From Hyposmocoma kahamanoa (lineage: Eukaryota > Arthropoda > Insecta > Lepidoptera > Cosmopterigidae), in assembly GCF_003589595.1 (NCBI RefSeq), contig NW_020653337.1:5106799-5170798 (forward strand): 64,000 nt of DNA, written 5' to 3'. Shown piece by piece: positions 44,141-53,813 of the stretch (within the stretch, counting starts at the first letter, position 1; each line of letters opens with the position of its first letter). The notes below the pieces were generated by a model that was not told the DNA's origin, ran no database searches, and saw only the letters and a list, made by a program, of their open reading frames with translations. The translations under genes were made by a program, and so were the position numbers.

Positions 44141-44685
44141 TGTATTCAGCTAAGTAAACTTCCGTGGGTTATAACAAATGTATGCTTGGCTAAATTACAA
44201 TCCATGGTTCAAAAAGTCATATTGTCGGGTATAGTGAAAGGCCGAGTATGTAGCATTGGTAAAAGGCGCTTATCTATATGAAACCAAATTTTACAGGGGA
44301 GGGTTTTAACGTTATTGTTATTATTTGGTTATTTCAAAGGATACGACTTCCATATTTGCACAGTAAGCATTAATTTATATTGCCCGTTAACATTTTATAA
44401 TTTTAATCATACAATGTATTTATTATCGTTCGTTAATTATTTAATATGTTTATTAACAATAATTGTGCAGATAATGACTACAGTTGTTGATTTGAAGAAG
44501 TCATGAGTATAGATAGGACTTAATAGTCGTGTGATGTGAAATGTTAACGTTTAGGAACCTAATTATACAGCCTGTTTATTATTGCTCATTAATTACAATT
44601 ATACATCTCGTTAAGTAGGTATATTATTATGTTTATTACTATAAGTTAATTTAACTATGGTTTTAAAGTACACATGTTTAGTCTA
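44141..44685. other. AT-rich intergenic
   Basis: No gene recognised. Weak TTATTA-type words continue but no longer in register. Confidence 0.4.
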
Positions 44686-45181
44686 CAGTACCGGCACGCT
44701 ATGATGGTAGTTTGGCAGATTAAAATAGTGAGGTCAAATGTCAATTCATTATCGAAAAAAAATATAATCAAATGCGAGTCGCATCTATAAGTTTTCAGAT
44801 TTATTACTAGTAATGCCCTTGCAGTAGCTGATTAACAAGTTTTAATAAAACGAAAATAAAAATATTTACTTAATAATATATCGTCAATTCGAAACTGCTT
44901 TGTTTTGCGCTGAGATATACCGCGAGTTTGCCGGAGACAGAAGTTGTGCTGGACAGCGATCCTATAAGTGACGATAGTACAAGATTTCATTATCAAAAAT
45001 TTCGAATTTCGATAAACAAATGCCGAGTTGTGTCGTAAAATGATACATCCATAAATTTTACTGCACCTCACTATTGACAACAATGTACATCAATTAGCTC
45101 CTTCATCGTAGTTATGAATTAATACGAAACTTGATGAGCGGACAAACTTCATGAGGGCCATCATAACGTACCGGTACTTTT
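44686..45181 (-). mobile_element. MITE-E second copy
   Basis: 'cagtaccggcacgctatgat' at the left and 'ccatcataacgtaccggtac' at the right, with TA at the left boundary (44684-44685) and near the right boundary (45182-45183). The interior matches 7514-8011 in reverse ('atgcgagtcgcat', 'cgagtttgccgg', 'cagcgatcctataagtgacg'). 45182-45621 beyond it holds nothing recognised. Confidence 0.75.
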
Positions 45182-45621
45182 TAAGTAAGTGTTGAGTATA
45201 GGATTTGATTAGTCATTTTTCTGTTCAGTAGTGGGGTAGTAGTGTAGGTGTAGTTAATAAAAACTGTGTGATATTGGTAAGATGTTCAGTTCTCTTGTAG
45301 ATTTAGGGTCTGAAAATACTATTAAACGACTAGTACAAGAGTGGTGTTTCTGATTTTTACAATAGATTCCAGTAAATCATGCTAACTTGCCCACAATTTT
45401 GGACAGAAACGGGTTCAAACCGGGCGCTTTGGCAGACTGAGTTTTAATCCACTACCCATCTGTGCACGTCACAACAGATCCGCGGTATTTTTATAAGCCG
45501 ATTTTGGCTTTCTCTTGGTCAATCGTCTCTGGCGTTAAGAAGGTGGATCCCTATCATATAACTACGTGCACAAGAATACAAAACTGAAATTGGCTACATA
45601 TGTCAGATACACGGAATTATC

Positions 45622-46658
45622 CAATGCTATTATAGTTGTCACCAAATAAGAGGCCAAATTTCATAGCTAAAGAAGTCGATAGTATGTAACTTTGAATGCG
45701 ATCAACGAAATAATAACAAACAAACAATTATAGCATATAGGAAATGGAACTATTTTTCCGGATTTAAATCGCGTATATTTGTTTTTTCAAACAAACCGAC
45801 GTTTCACGCCTTTTACAGGTCCCATGGTCACGGTTGACTGAGGTGGTACGGTCATGTGCAACAATTGCGAAAACCTAAGAACTCGATAATTATATCATAA
45901 TTGAGTTTAAAAAAATACATAAATTTTATGAAAAGATTATATAATATGACAAAACATATTTGAAGTACTGTTTTCGCACGAATTCCAAAATTAAATGCAA
46001 TTTTGAGTTACTCCGAAACGTCCTGAAAACAGTTACGTTCTCAAGCAAGCTCAATTTTTTAAATAATAGTGTTGTAAGCAATTAATCGCCAAGTTTCACT
46101 GAGTCACTTTGATTTCTCGGAAAAAATATTAAAAAAGCATACTAGAAAAAATAATGAACAATATTTGAGATTATTTGTTGTTGACATTGACAACTTCTAA
46201 CCGATTGCCAGCTGAATAATTGAAAATTTATGAAATCCTTGGTTTCTTGGCAATTTAATCTTTTTATGTAATTGTTTTATTGATGAACATACTTATTTTC
46301 ACTAAATTCTTGTAATAAACCATTTATGAAAATTGTAAAATCAAAATTAAAAGAATTGGATAAATTCATTGGAATGTGGGACAATTTTACAAAAATAAAA
46401 GGAATTGCTACAGAATTGCAAGGAATTCTGTAAATGAATTGCTTTTAACAGAATAGCACGATTTGGCCTTTTAGGCCCCCTGAACAACAATGAACCGAAA
46501 AATAATCTAAACAATCACAAACTCTTGAAATTTTGAATAGATTTCTCATGAAAGTCGTATAATGTGATTACCGATAATGATCAGTCCACATCCCTATTCG
46601 TGACGCATGACAAGTAACAAATTTGGCCTCTATTTGGTGACGACTATAGTAATTGCAC
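45622..46658. mobile_element. about 1-kb element with about 40-bp inverted ends
   Basis: Left 'gttgtcaccaaataagaggc' and right 'gcctctatttggtgacgact' are inverted and extend outward through 'tgctattatag' / 'ctatagtaattgca'. An internal segment 45738-45802 reappears inverted at 51022-51083. No transposase frame found, so non-autonomous or decayed. Confidence 0.6.
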
Positions 46659-47434
46659 TATCCCCGCCGATATTCAAGATGCGTTATTGAAAATATACAA
46701 TTATTCATCGCACAACTAACTGGGTCCCGTCATACCTACAAACTTAAATTACGACAACTATTTACAATTCCGGCAAACCAGAGCCAATTTCTTTCTACCT
46801 ACCCAGCTGGACGCCCATTGTCAGAGTGCAGTATACAATGGATTTCACAGCGTCTTCACAGCGGGCTTTTAGTTGGGAGTGACGGATTCGTTATGTACGC
46901 ATTTTTGTATTTATATAAATAAACTTACATTTATTTACATATCTGTAACAAGCATAAACTTGTTACAGATATGAATATAAAAAAAGTTATTCATACAATG
47001 TTCTCATAATATAATTTAATTGTGTTCAAAAATATAAATAATATATTTAAAAATAGCCGTCATCTATCATTAACGTAATGAATTACTATTTCAAATGCAA
47101 TACATACAGCGCCATCTATACAGTAAAAGTAGAACTTCGAAGCAATGTAGCTAATCCAAATTTTGTACTTATTAAACAAATGTAACTGCCATCTGTTAGC
47201 GTAAAGAAGAACTACGTACTAATAAATAATTAATACAACGCCATCTATGTAGTTCAAGTAGAGCTACTTCCTTAACAATTTTCACGCGTTTGAAGTATTT
47301 CCCTGTATAAATTGCAGATGTCGCTACGAGTATGTTTACAAATTAAACCTGTCTAACATTTTCTATTTGGATTTTCTAGCAATTGATATAAATTGTAACG
47401 ATTAATATATTGATGGAAATATATGACAACTAAC
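46659..47434. other. AT-rich, with clustered GCCATCTAT motifs
   Basis: 'cagcgccatctatacagta' (47108), 'actgccatctgtta' (47188) and 'caacgccatctatgtag' (47238) are accompanied by 'aagtagaac' or 'agtagagct' phrases: a degenerate short repeat upstream of nothing recognised. Any further exons of the minus-strand gene at 47435 would lie to the left, but none was found. Confidence 0.45.
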
Positions 47435-47704
47435 CTGTATATCATCGATGTCTGAAGGAGATGCCACCCAGAAATCCGCAGCATTCTCAGGACGGTCGCT
47501 CTCCTTCTCCGGGTCTGGGCTCAGGCAGGGCTCCCTGGTTTTAAATACCAGAATGAAGCCCCCATCTTCTTCCTCTGGCCTCCATGCACCACACATAGTA
47601 CCAACAGTTCTTTTATTTACAATCAAGTCATCTGAAACTTTGATTCTCTTTGCTGGTTTGGTATTAGGAAACTCAGATTTTATTTTAGAGGCAACCCCAG
47701 CCAT
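47435..47704 (-). CDS. first coding exon of an unrecognised minus-strand gene
   Basis: Ninety codons from ATG (47704) in good context (A at -3, G at +4), running MAGVASKIKSEF to SPSDIDDIQ, ending exactly at a donor CAG|GTTAGT in phase 0. The composition is that of a real protein: lysine-rich start, then an acidic, proline-containing segment (WRPEEEDGGFILVFK). No stop interrupts and no repeat overlaps it. An upstream in-frame ATG at 47797 in poorer context would add 31 residues lacking acidic residues (MIRFFQNLIIISKSS and on), which could act as a mitochondrial presequence; this is inference. I do not recognise the family, and no downstream exon is identified in the window. Confidence 0.6.
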
Positions 47705-48246
47705 TTTTAAAATATTTAACACAGGGGATGTTATGGATACGTATTTAATGAAGCTAGATTTAGATATAATTATTAAGTTTTGAAAAAATCTTATCATTTA
47801 ATCACTTAAAAACTTTGCATTGATTTATAAAGAATTTTACTTTAAAAATATCGTTAACGCTAAAAATCACTGCACACACGATTTAAGACACTAAACGAAC
47901 TACACTATTATTTACTATAATTACTTTACTATAATTTACTCTTACATTTAATTTAAAACAAAATCAAAATAACAATGCATTAAATAACAAGTGTTTACCA
48001 CTGAAATTAGGAAAAATGTGCAAAGAAAAAGACTTTTAAATTAAAATTTATAATATTTTGTAAAATTACGAAAGTATTCTACACTTTATTATAATGAAAA
48101 TCGCTTATTTTTTAAATAAAACCGGATAACGAGCCGACGGTTTTAGGTTAGACACTCGCGAGAAACGTCAAACGATCAGCTGTTACTGTCACTGTCGAAA
48201 ACGGGGCGTGTTTACAAAGTTTGATACAACGATACTGATTGATACT
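47705..48246. promoter_or_regulatory. presumed 5' flank of the minus-strand gene
   Basis: Upstream of the 47704 start. It contains a small CpG-containing patch (48125-48220: 'gataacgagccgacgg', 'gacactcgcgagaaacg') in otherwise AT-rich DNA. No defined promoter element can be named. Confidence 0.25.
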
Positions 48247-48254
48247 ATTATATC

Positions 48255-48911
48255 TAGAGATGGAAAAGATTATTTTAAACGTTTAAACGTTATGCTTTTT
48301 TTTTAAAAAGCGTAGTTTTTGATACGCTATTCCACTTAAACGCTTTTTAGTTTGAAACTAACAAAATCGTTTAGAAAACGGTTAAGCGCATAGACTTTTG
48401 TGTTAAAAGAAGCTTGCAACGTTGTTGTTCATAGCGAAACGCAAGAGTAGACCACTAATATATTTTTATTTATGACATAACATTACTATATTAACATCTT
48501 GTTCATTGGCGTTTAAAAGCGTTTAAAAACATGTTGTTTAACTTTTGTAGTTGTTAACAGTTGAAATGGAAAAAACTGCTTATTTTTTAACGTTAAAATG
48601 TACATTCAAAAAGCGTGCTTGTAAAAACGCTTTTCACATAAACGCTTTTTAGTTTGACGCTTAAAAAGTTGTTTAGAAAAACGTTTAAGCGCATAGACTT
48701 TATGTTTAAAAAAGCTTGCAACGTTGTGTTGAATTAATTTGTTTAGGAAACATAGATGGCGCTACTTGAAACTTAGGCAAGTTGTAAAAAATGAAATTAT
48801 TGAGTATCTATAGACCTTACCAACGCTTACGCTTAAAATGAAAAGCGAGCTTATGCGCTTATTTTAAAAAGCAGACTTTTTAAGTGCTTTTCGTTTAAAC
48901 GCCCACCTCTA
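48255..48911. mobile_element. hAT-type MITE with 8-bp target duplication
   Basis: Ends TAGAGATGG and (reverse complement) TAGAGGTGGGCG, which resemble hAT termini, followed on both sides by GTTTAAACG words. The flanking duplication ATTATATC (48247-48254 and 48912-48919) is perfect. The interior contains a direct duplication: 'cgctttttagtttga' at 48341 and 48643 with similar sequence continuing to 'aagcttgcaacgttg' (offset 302 bp). No transposase. It lies about 550 bp upstream of the 47704 start codon. Confidence 0.85.
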
Positions 48912-48919
48912 ATTATATC

Positions 48920-50600
48920 TGAGGATTTTGAAACAAAAATAAAGGCCATTTTTATCAATTTGTTGCTAATGGAATACCCAAATGGAAACCCTGCATAAAA
49001 GTACGTTTAATTGTACTAAATATAAAGTACCTAAACGTAAGATACGGTAAGGGATATGGTTCATATTTCCAATGCATTAGTATTTGAGTTCTAGAACAAA
49101 ACTACAATGATAATTTTGCATTCTCAAATGTCTACAGCAACGGAGTAACACCATTCCTCAAATAAATTGTTTCAAAACACAATCAACGAAAATGTAAAAG
49201 GTATATCTGAACAAATATATCGGCTGTTTTCAAAGAAAACAGACAAAGAATCGCTTAAGGGATCATCCTGTGGTTTTAACACTTATTTACATCCTAAAAG
49301 GGGTTAGGAAAAACGGGAACGCCTTGTGTAAACAATGATTTGAATTGAAAAGCTTACCTTTAGGCAATTAATTTTGTCCCAATGCTTTTGCTTTGTGACA
49401 AAATAAATTAAGACTTACGCAAATTGCACTATTGCGAATAAGTATCTTGAATATTTTCAGATAATGTACTTTTGACGGATGTTTGAAAATTACTAAGTAG
49501 GGGAAGTCAGCTCAAAATAGCCATAGAAAACAAAGCGGTTATGGTCGGTTACTCGTTCGTTTCAAATATTACAGATTCCTATAAACGAGGCGACATGGCC
49601 TACCTCCCTGCTTTCCCCGGGGCAGTCGCTTTGCACCTGCAGGACCTCGCGCGTACACTCGTGTGCAGAAAATTTTAATGAATTCCGTTTTGAAAAAAAA
49701 ATGCGACGTAAGTTTATTTCGCTTTGATCAAACTTTACTTTTTTTGTATATTATTGCTATAATTGTATTGTTTTGCATCTATTTGGCAGTGTTTTTGTAA
49801 TATTTGTTTGAAGGTATAGTTACAACTTTGTATTGAATTTCATTTTAAAATAAAATGGTCATAAAGGCAAAGCGGCTCGGGAAAGCGGTTGCCTAGAAGC
49901 TATATGAATATGAAATGTATAAATAGCAAAGTTGTTTCTTGTAGATGGTGAACAATTATAAGCAAAAAGACAACACAGGCATCGTGGGAGGAGGCGTCAA
50001 TGGCGTGTGCTATAAAAGGATTCAAAGAAAATTAGGTTTCTAAAAATGTATAAAGTTGCAAATCTTGTTTTATATGTTCTGTTGATGTTTTTGTACGAGT
50101 AGATTTTTTGTAGATAACTAGGTATCTATCCAAAATAATAGTTTCTATCACATTCGCACTGAATTTAATGTTATCACCTTTCACAATTATTATTTTCCGC
50201 AGAATAGCACGTGTCCGCTTTGCCAAAAACCTAGTAACCGCTATAGGCACGCCCTCGGCGAAAAGAAAATACGACTTCAATTAGTGTCAAGGTCGTAACT
50301 AATAATAAATAAAATTGCGGGCTTTTGAAGTTACAACTACAGTCTTTACAAATATTATTTTTATTGTAAGTATATTAAGAAGAAAAAACGAAGAAAGAAA
50401 TAGTGATGAAGAAAGTTGAAATAATATTCCTTATCTTAAGCCAAATTACAAAAGACTTTGTCCTGAAAATTCCACTAATTACGAATTCAAAGTTTTTGTT
50501 CAAAGTGATAGAAGGTAATGTGATTTAAGTGAAAGTTAAAATATAAATATTGACTCTCGCCGCTTAAAACACTAGGTATGTAAAAACCCAAATAAGTGAA
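48920..50600. other. intergenic, no gene assigned
   Basis: A GC-richer patch at 49590-49670 ('ggcctacctccctgctttcc') and related 'aaagcggtt' words at 49540, 49866 and (inverted) 50230 hint at an old repeat. An 82-codon minus-strand frame (50032-50280) has no known domain. Confidence 0.35.
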
Positions 50601-50610
50601 CTAAGTTACT

Positions 50611-50713
50611 TAATAAAAATGGAAGTAAATTAATTTGTTACTCCGCGGTCCCGGTGAAGGTTAAATCGTGCAAGATAGCGGAGTAGCAAATTAATTTATT
50701 TCCATTTTTATTA
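50611..50713. repeat. 36-bp stem inverted repeat with 31-nt loop
   Basis: Arms 50611-50646 and 50678-50713 pair at 34 of 36 positions, and the other two would be G-U in RNA. The loop is GC-rich ('ggtcccggtgaagg'). A direct repeat CTAAGTTACTTA flanks it (50601-50612 and 50755-50766). Likely a small fold-back element. Confidence 0.8.
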
Positions 50714-50766
50714 ACATAGACTTCCGCAAAGTAACGCCTGAATCTATTAATTACCTAAGTTACTTA

Positions 50767-52055
50767 TGAGAAATTGAAAACATAATGTGTTAGAACTACT
50801 TTGGCTCAAAGGACTTATTCCACGCTAAAACTCTTAATAAAAAGAATCGTAATTCATATCTATTGTCTTAGTTTTCTTTTGGCTCAAAGTTAAGGGTAAC
50901 TGCTTTGAGCTGCCTACCCCTAAGCAGTGTTACAGCAAAGATAATGAAACTATTTAGTCATCAGTTGATGATTTCTCCATCCCAGTCAGCCGTGACCAAC
51001 GGACTTGTAAGGGGCCCGGTACGTTAGTTTGTTTGAAAAAACAAACATACGCGATTTAGATGCGAAAAAATTGTTCCATTTCCTATGTGTAACAATTGCG
51101 AAAACCTGAGAACTCGATAAGCAAAGGTAATGAATATCGTTTCAAATCTTTCTTTTTCTGCAATTTTTTCGCTATTCACAAATAGAATGAATTGTTAACA
51201 CTAAATAAAGTTTCATGGTCTACCATGAGTTCTAGCCTCCGCCTACTCAGAGACCTTTTATTAGAATATTTTTATGAAACTTTTAGGGATTGTCGTTAAT
51301 ATTTAAGAAAGTATGGGAAAAATATTGAAAAAAATATTTGTTCAAAAAACCGAATTTTCACTATGTCCTATATGTAGGACGACGGCACTATATTAAGTGT
51401 CCATTTAAATTTTGAACGGTTGTAAGTGGACTAATTAGCAATTAAGTTAAAGCAATACTTGAATAAAATATTATTTATTGAATATAAAAAAACACAAAAT
51501 ATACCTATTAAATATAAAATTAAAAAACGAATAAAAAATAAATATATCTTCTGAATAAACAAGATATTACTTCTATCATTTAGACGTTATTACTATTAAA
51601 ATCTAATTTACAATTTTTTTTAAATTGTAAAATAGGAATGAACGTAAGAGATTAACATAAACATATGTATTCTAACTTTCAGCCTCGTGAAATTCGATGA
51701 AACAGTTTCTATTTGGCACAAAACTCAGACAAATCTCAGATTTTTTACAGTTTTTCTTATTATAACCAATTTTTTGCAGCGCGACTGTTTTAAACTGTTA
51801 TGCCTTTAAGTCCCTTATAGTCAATCCGAGAGACCTTCCATTTTAAAAATTTGTGTGCTATTTGTACAGTCAACAAAAAGAATATCGTCATTAATATACC
51901 TACTGCTGGTAGAGTCTATACCATGCCCATTCCGTAGTATCTATCGGTAAATAGGCGGGTTGCAAACACTAAATTCTGGCTCAAACTTGTGTTTCGACCA
52001 ATTATCTTGCTTATCATTAGCGTTCTGGCAACTGAGGACCTGTGATCGGAGTGAA
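50767..52055. other. AT-rich intergenic, no gene seen
   Basis: 51022-51083 is an inverted copy of part of the 45622-46658 element ('gtttgaaaaaacaaacatac', 'ttgttccatttcc'). Otherwise nothing recognised. Confidence 0.4.
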
Positions 52056-52310
52056 GGGACTGGGGCGAACAAGTCGTGCGCCTGGTAGTAAGCGAAACGC
52101 CTGTCCATAGCAGTTGCGGTGTCAGAGCTTCAAACCGCAAAATCTGGAAGGCACTGCCACTGCACCCATCACCGTGAGACATAAGTAGACAAGTACCACG
52201 AGGCTGTACATTCACCAGCAACTTTTCCCCTTCATAATCGCAAAGCAATAATGCTCACATTACAGCTCGGCGACAATAATGAGTAAAGTGACAGGTACTG
52301 CTACTAAAAA
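52056..52310 (+). repeat. rep-A, near full length
   Basis: 'ggcgaacaagtcgtgcgcct', 'accgtgagacataagtagac' and 'caataatgctcacattacag' in order, ending 'ggtactgctactaaaaata'. Confidence 0.8.
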
Positions 52311-52954
52311 TATAATAAAATCTACAATACTTTTTGAATTAACCCATTGGATTTCGCGATTCTTTCATCATAATCCCGAACGATAATTATTTCATATAAG
52401 CCTCCAAAATAAAGCTGTTAAGTAGTACCCACAAGGCTAGTCATACCATCTGTATGGGTTCCCACGGCAGCGAGATTTGCCGTTTGATTTATGACCTGGG
52501 TACGTCCGAGCCCGATTGCTCATCTTCCGTTTACTGCGGATGCCCAAATTGCATTTTCTTAGGCGGCTTGGTACAAATTGATATTTTTCTACTATTAGTA
52601 TACATATCATCTTAGCCGGTTTCGTCTACACCGACTGCTATTGTTTAGAATAAGAGTTACGGTTGTTTGCTTTTTAATGTGTCCATAGAAGGCTATAGTA
52701 GCCAATCTTATTGGTAAACGTTGGCGAATAGAAGCGACATATAAGGGCATCGTCGACACAGTAGTAATAGATGGTTGCAGGTATTTCAGCCTAAGAAGAA
52801 CCAGCATCATTTCGTGTCCATGTCTGACAGTCTGCTCTTCAAACTTTGCCACCTGAGTTTTCTCAAAGTGCCTTCACTCAGAACGACTACTTGACTGTTT
52901 TTCGGAAAGAAGAAAGAAGAAAAGACAGTTTTCTGTTAGTATTCTATCGATGAC
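52311..52954. other. intergenic, no gene assigned
   Basis: An 81-codon minus frame (52607-52852) has no recognised domain; it may be part of an old repeat. Confidence 0.35.
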
Positions 52955-53115
52955 CTTCGTGGTCGCGTGGCTTTCACACCGATCTTCATGGTGTCGATCC
53001 TCGGCCTGGTCAATGTATAAAACTAACTTTTGTCTATTGTCTCGGGCTGATGTTTATGGTACCATCGATCGTTGTTTCCGATTTCCATAACATAAGCGCT
53101 TTAGTTACTTACTTT
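52955..53115 (+). mobile_element. SINE-like repeat with tRNA-like head
   Basis: 'gaccttcgtggtcgcgtggc' and 'gtgtcgatcctcggcctggt' form a degenerate A-box/B-box head, followed by 'attgtctcgggctgatgttt' and 'ttccataacataagcgcttt', a body that I recognise from lepidopteran SINEs. Confidence 0.55.
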
Positions 53116-53229
53116 GTGATCATCACAAAGCAACGTATGTATGTGATTTTGTCTAATATTTGTTTATTTATTTATTAGTATTCCATTAGTATTCCATAGC
53201 TTCTAATGCCAATTTTGGAAAAACCATTG

Positions 53230-53415
53230 AATCACGACGACGACGAATAAGTCGCTCGGCATGCTTGGTGGTAAGCGACACGTCTGTCTATAACAGTTGC
53301 AATGCCACTCAGTGCTTAAATCACAAAGATCTGCTACCGTGCCCCTCATCCTGAGACATAAGTTGACTAGTTCTATTTGCTTGTAATTTCACCAGCACCC
53401 TTACCTTTCAAACTG
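53230..53415 (+). repeat. rep-A 5' two thirds
   Basis: 'gacgaataagtcgctcggca', 'aacagttgcaatgccactca', 'cctgagacataagttgacta' and 'caccagcacccttacctttc'; then it passes directly into another repeat. Confidence 0.75.
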
Positions 53416-53560
53416 CATGTCAAAGAAGATTCACAACACTCGGAAAACGTGTGAAGTCTCCAACCCTCATTGGGCCAGAGAGGCGGATTATGGCCTATAC
53501 CCTCGCCTGAGAGGAGACCCGTACCCAGCAATGGCACGTATAAAATAGGTTAACGACGAT
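53416..53560 (+). mobile_element. fragment of the SINE-like repeat of 1013-1265
   Basis: 'cggaaaacgtgtgaagtctc', 'caaccctcattgggcca' and 'ctgagaggagacccgtaccc' are the reverse complement of the 1020-1130 landmarks. Confidence 0.65.
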
Positions 53561-53727
53561 GAAGAAAATGTGATATATCCCATTACGTGAATTAACATTT
53601 AAATACAAAATAGATGACACAACCGAACAACACAATATATAATCGCGAGGAACTAGTTACTATTAAAAATTGCTAAAAAAAACAAAAAAATTATTGAGTT
53701 TTTGTTTACAAAACGTTATCGCTATTT

Positions 53728-53733
53728 CACGTG
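53728..53733. promoter_or_regulatory. CACGTG E-box upstream of the protease gene
   Basis: A palindromic E-box 81 bp upstream of the protease ATG. CACGTG-type sites drive many lysosomal genes through bHLH factors in animals; relevance here is inference from a 6-bp match. Confidence 0.2.
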
Positions 53734-53813
53734 CTTACATTACAGAACCAACCTTCAAGCATAGCGTTACATTAAAGTAGTAAAAAATTTCAAAGTTTTT
53801 AGTGCTCCTAGTA

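Noticed and set aside
50032..50280. 82-codon minus-strand frame
   Set aside because: No recognised motif and no splice or start context; plausible chance frame, so left unannotated as a gene.
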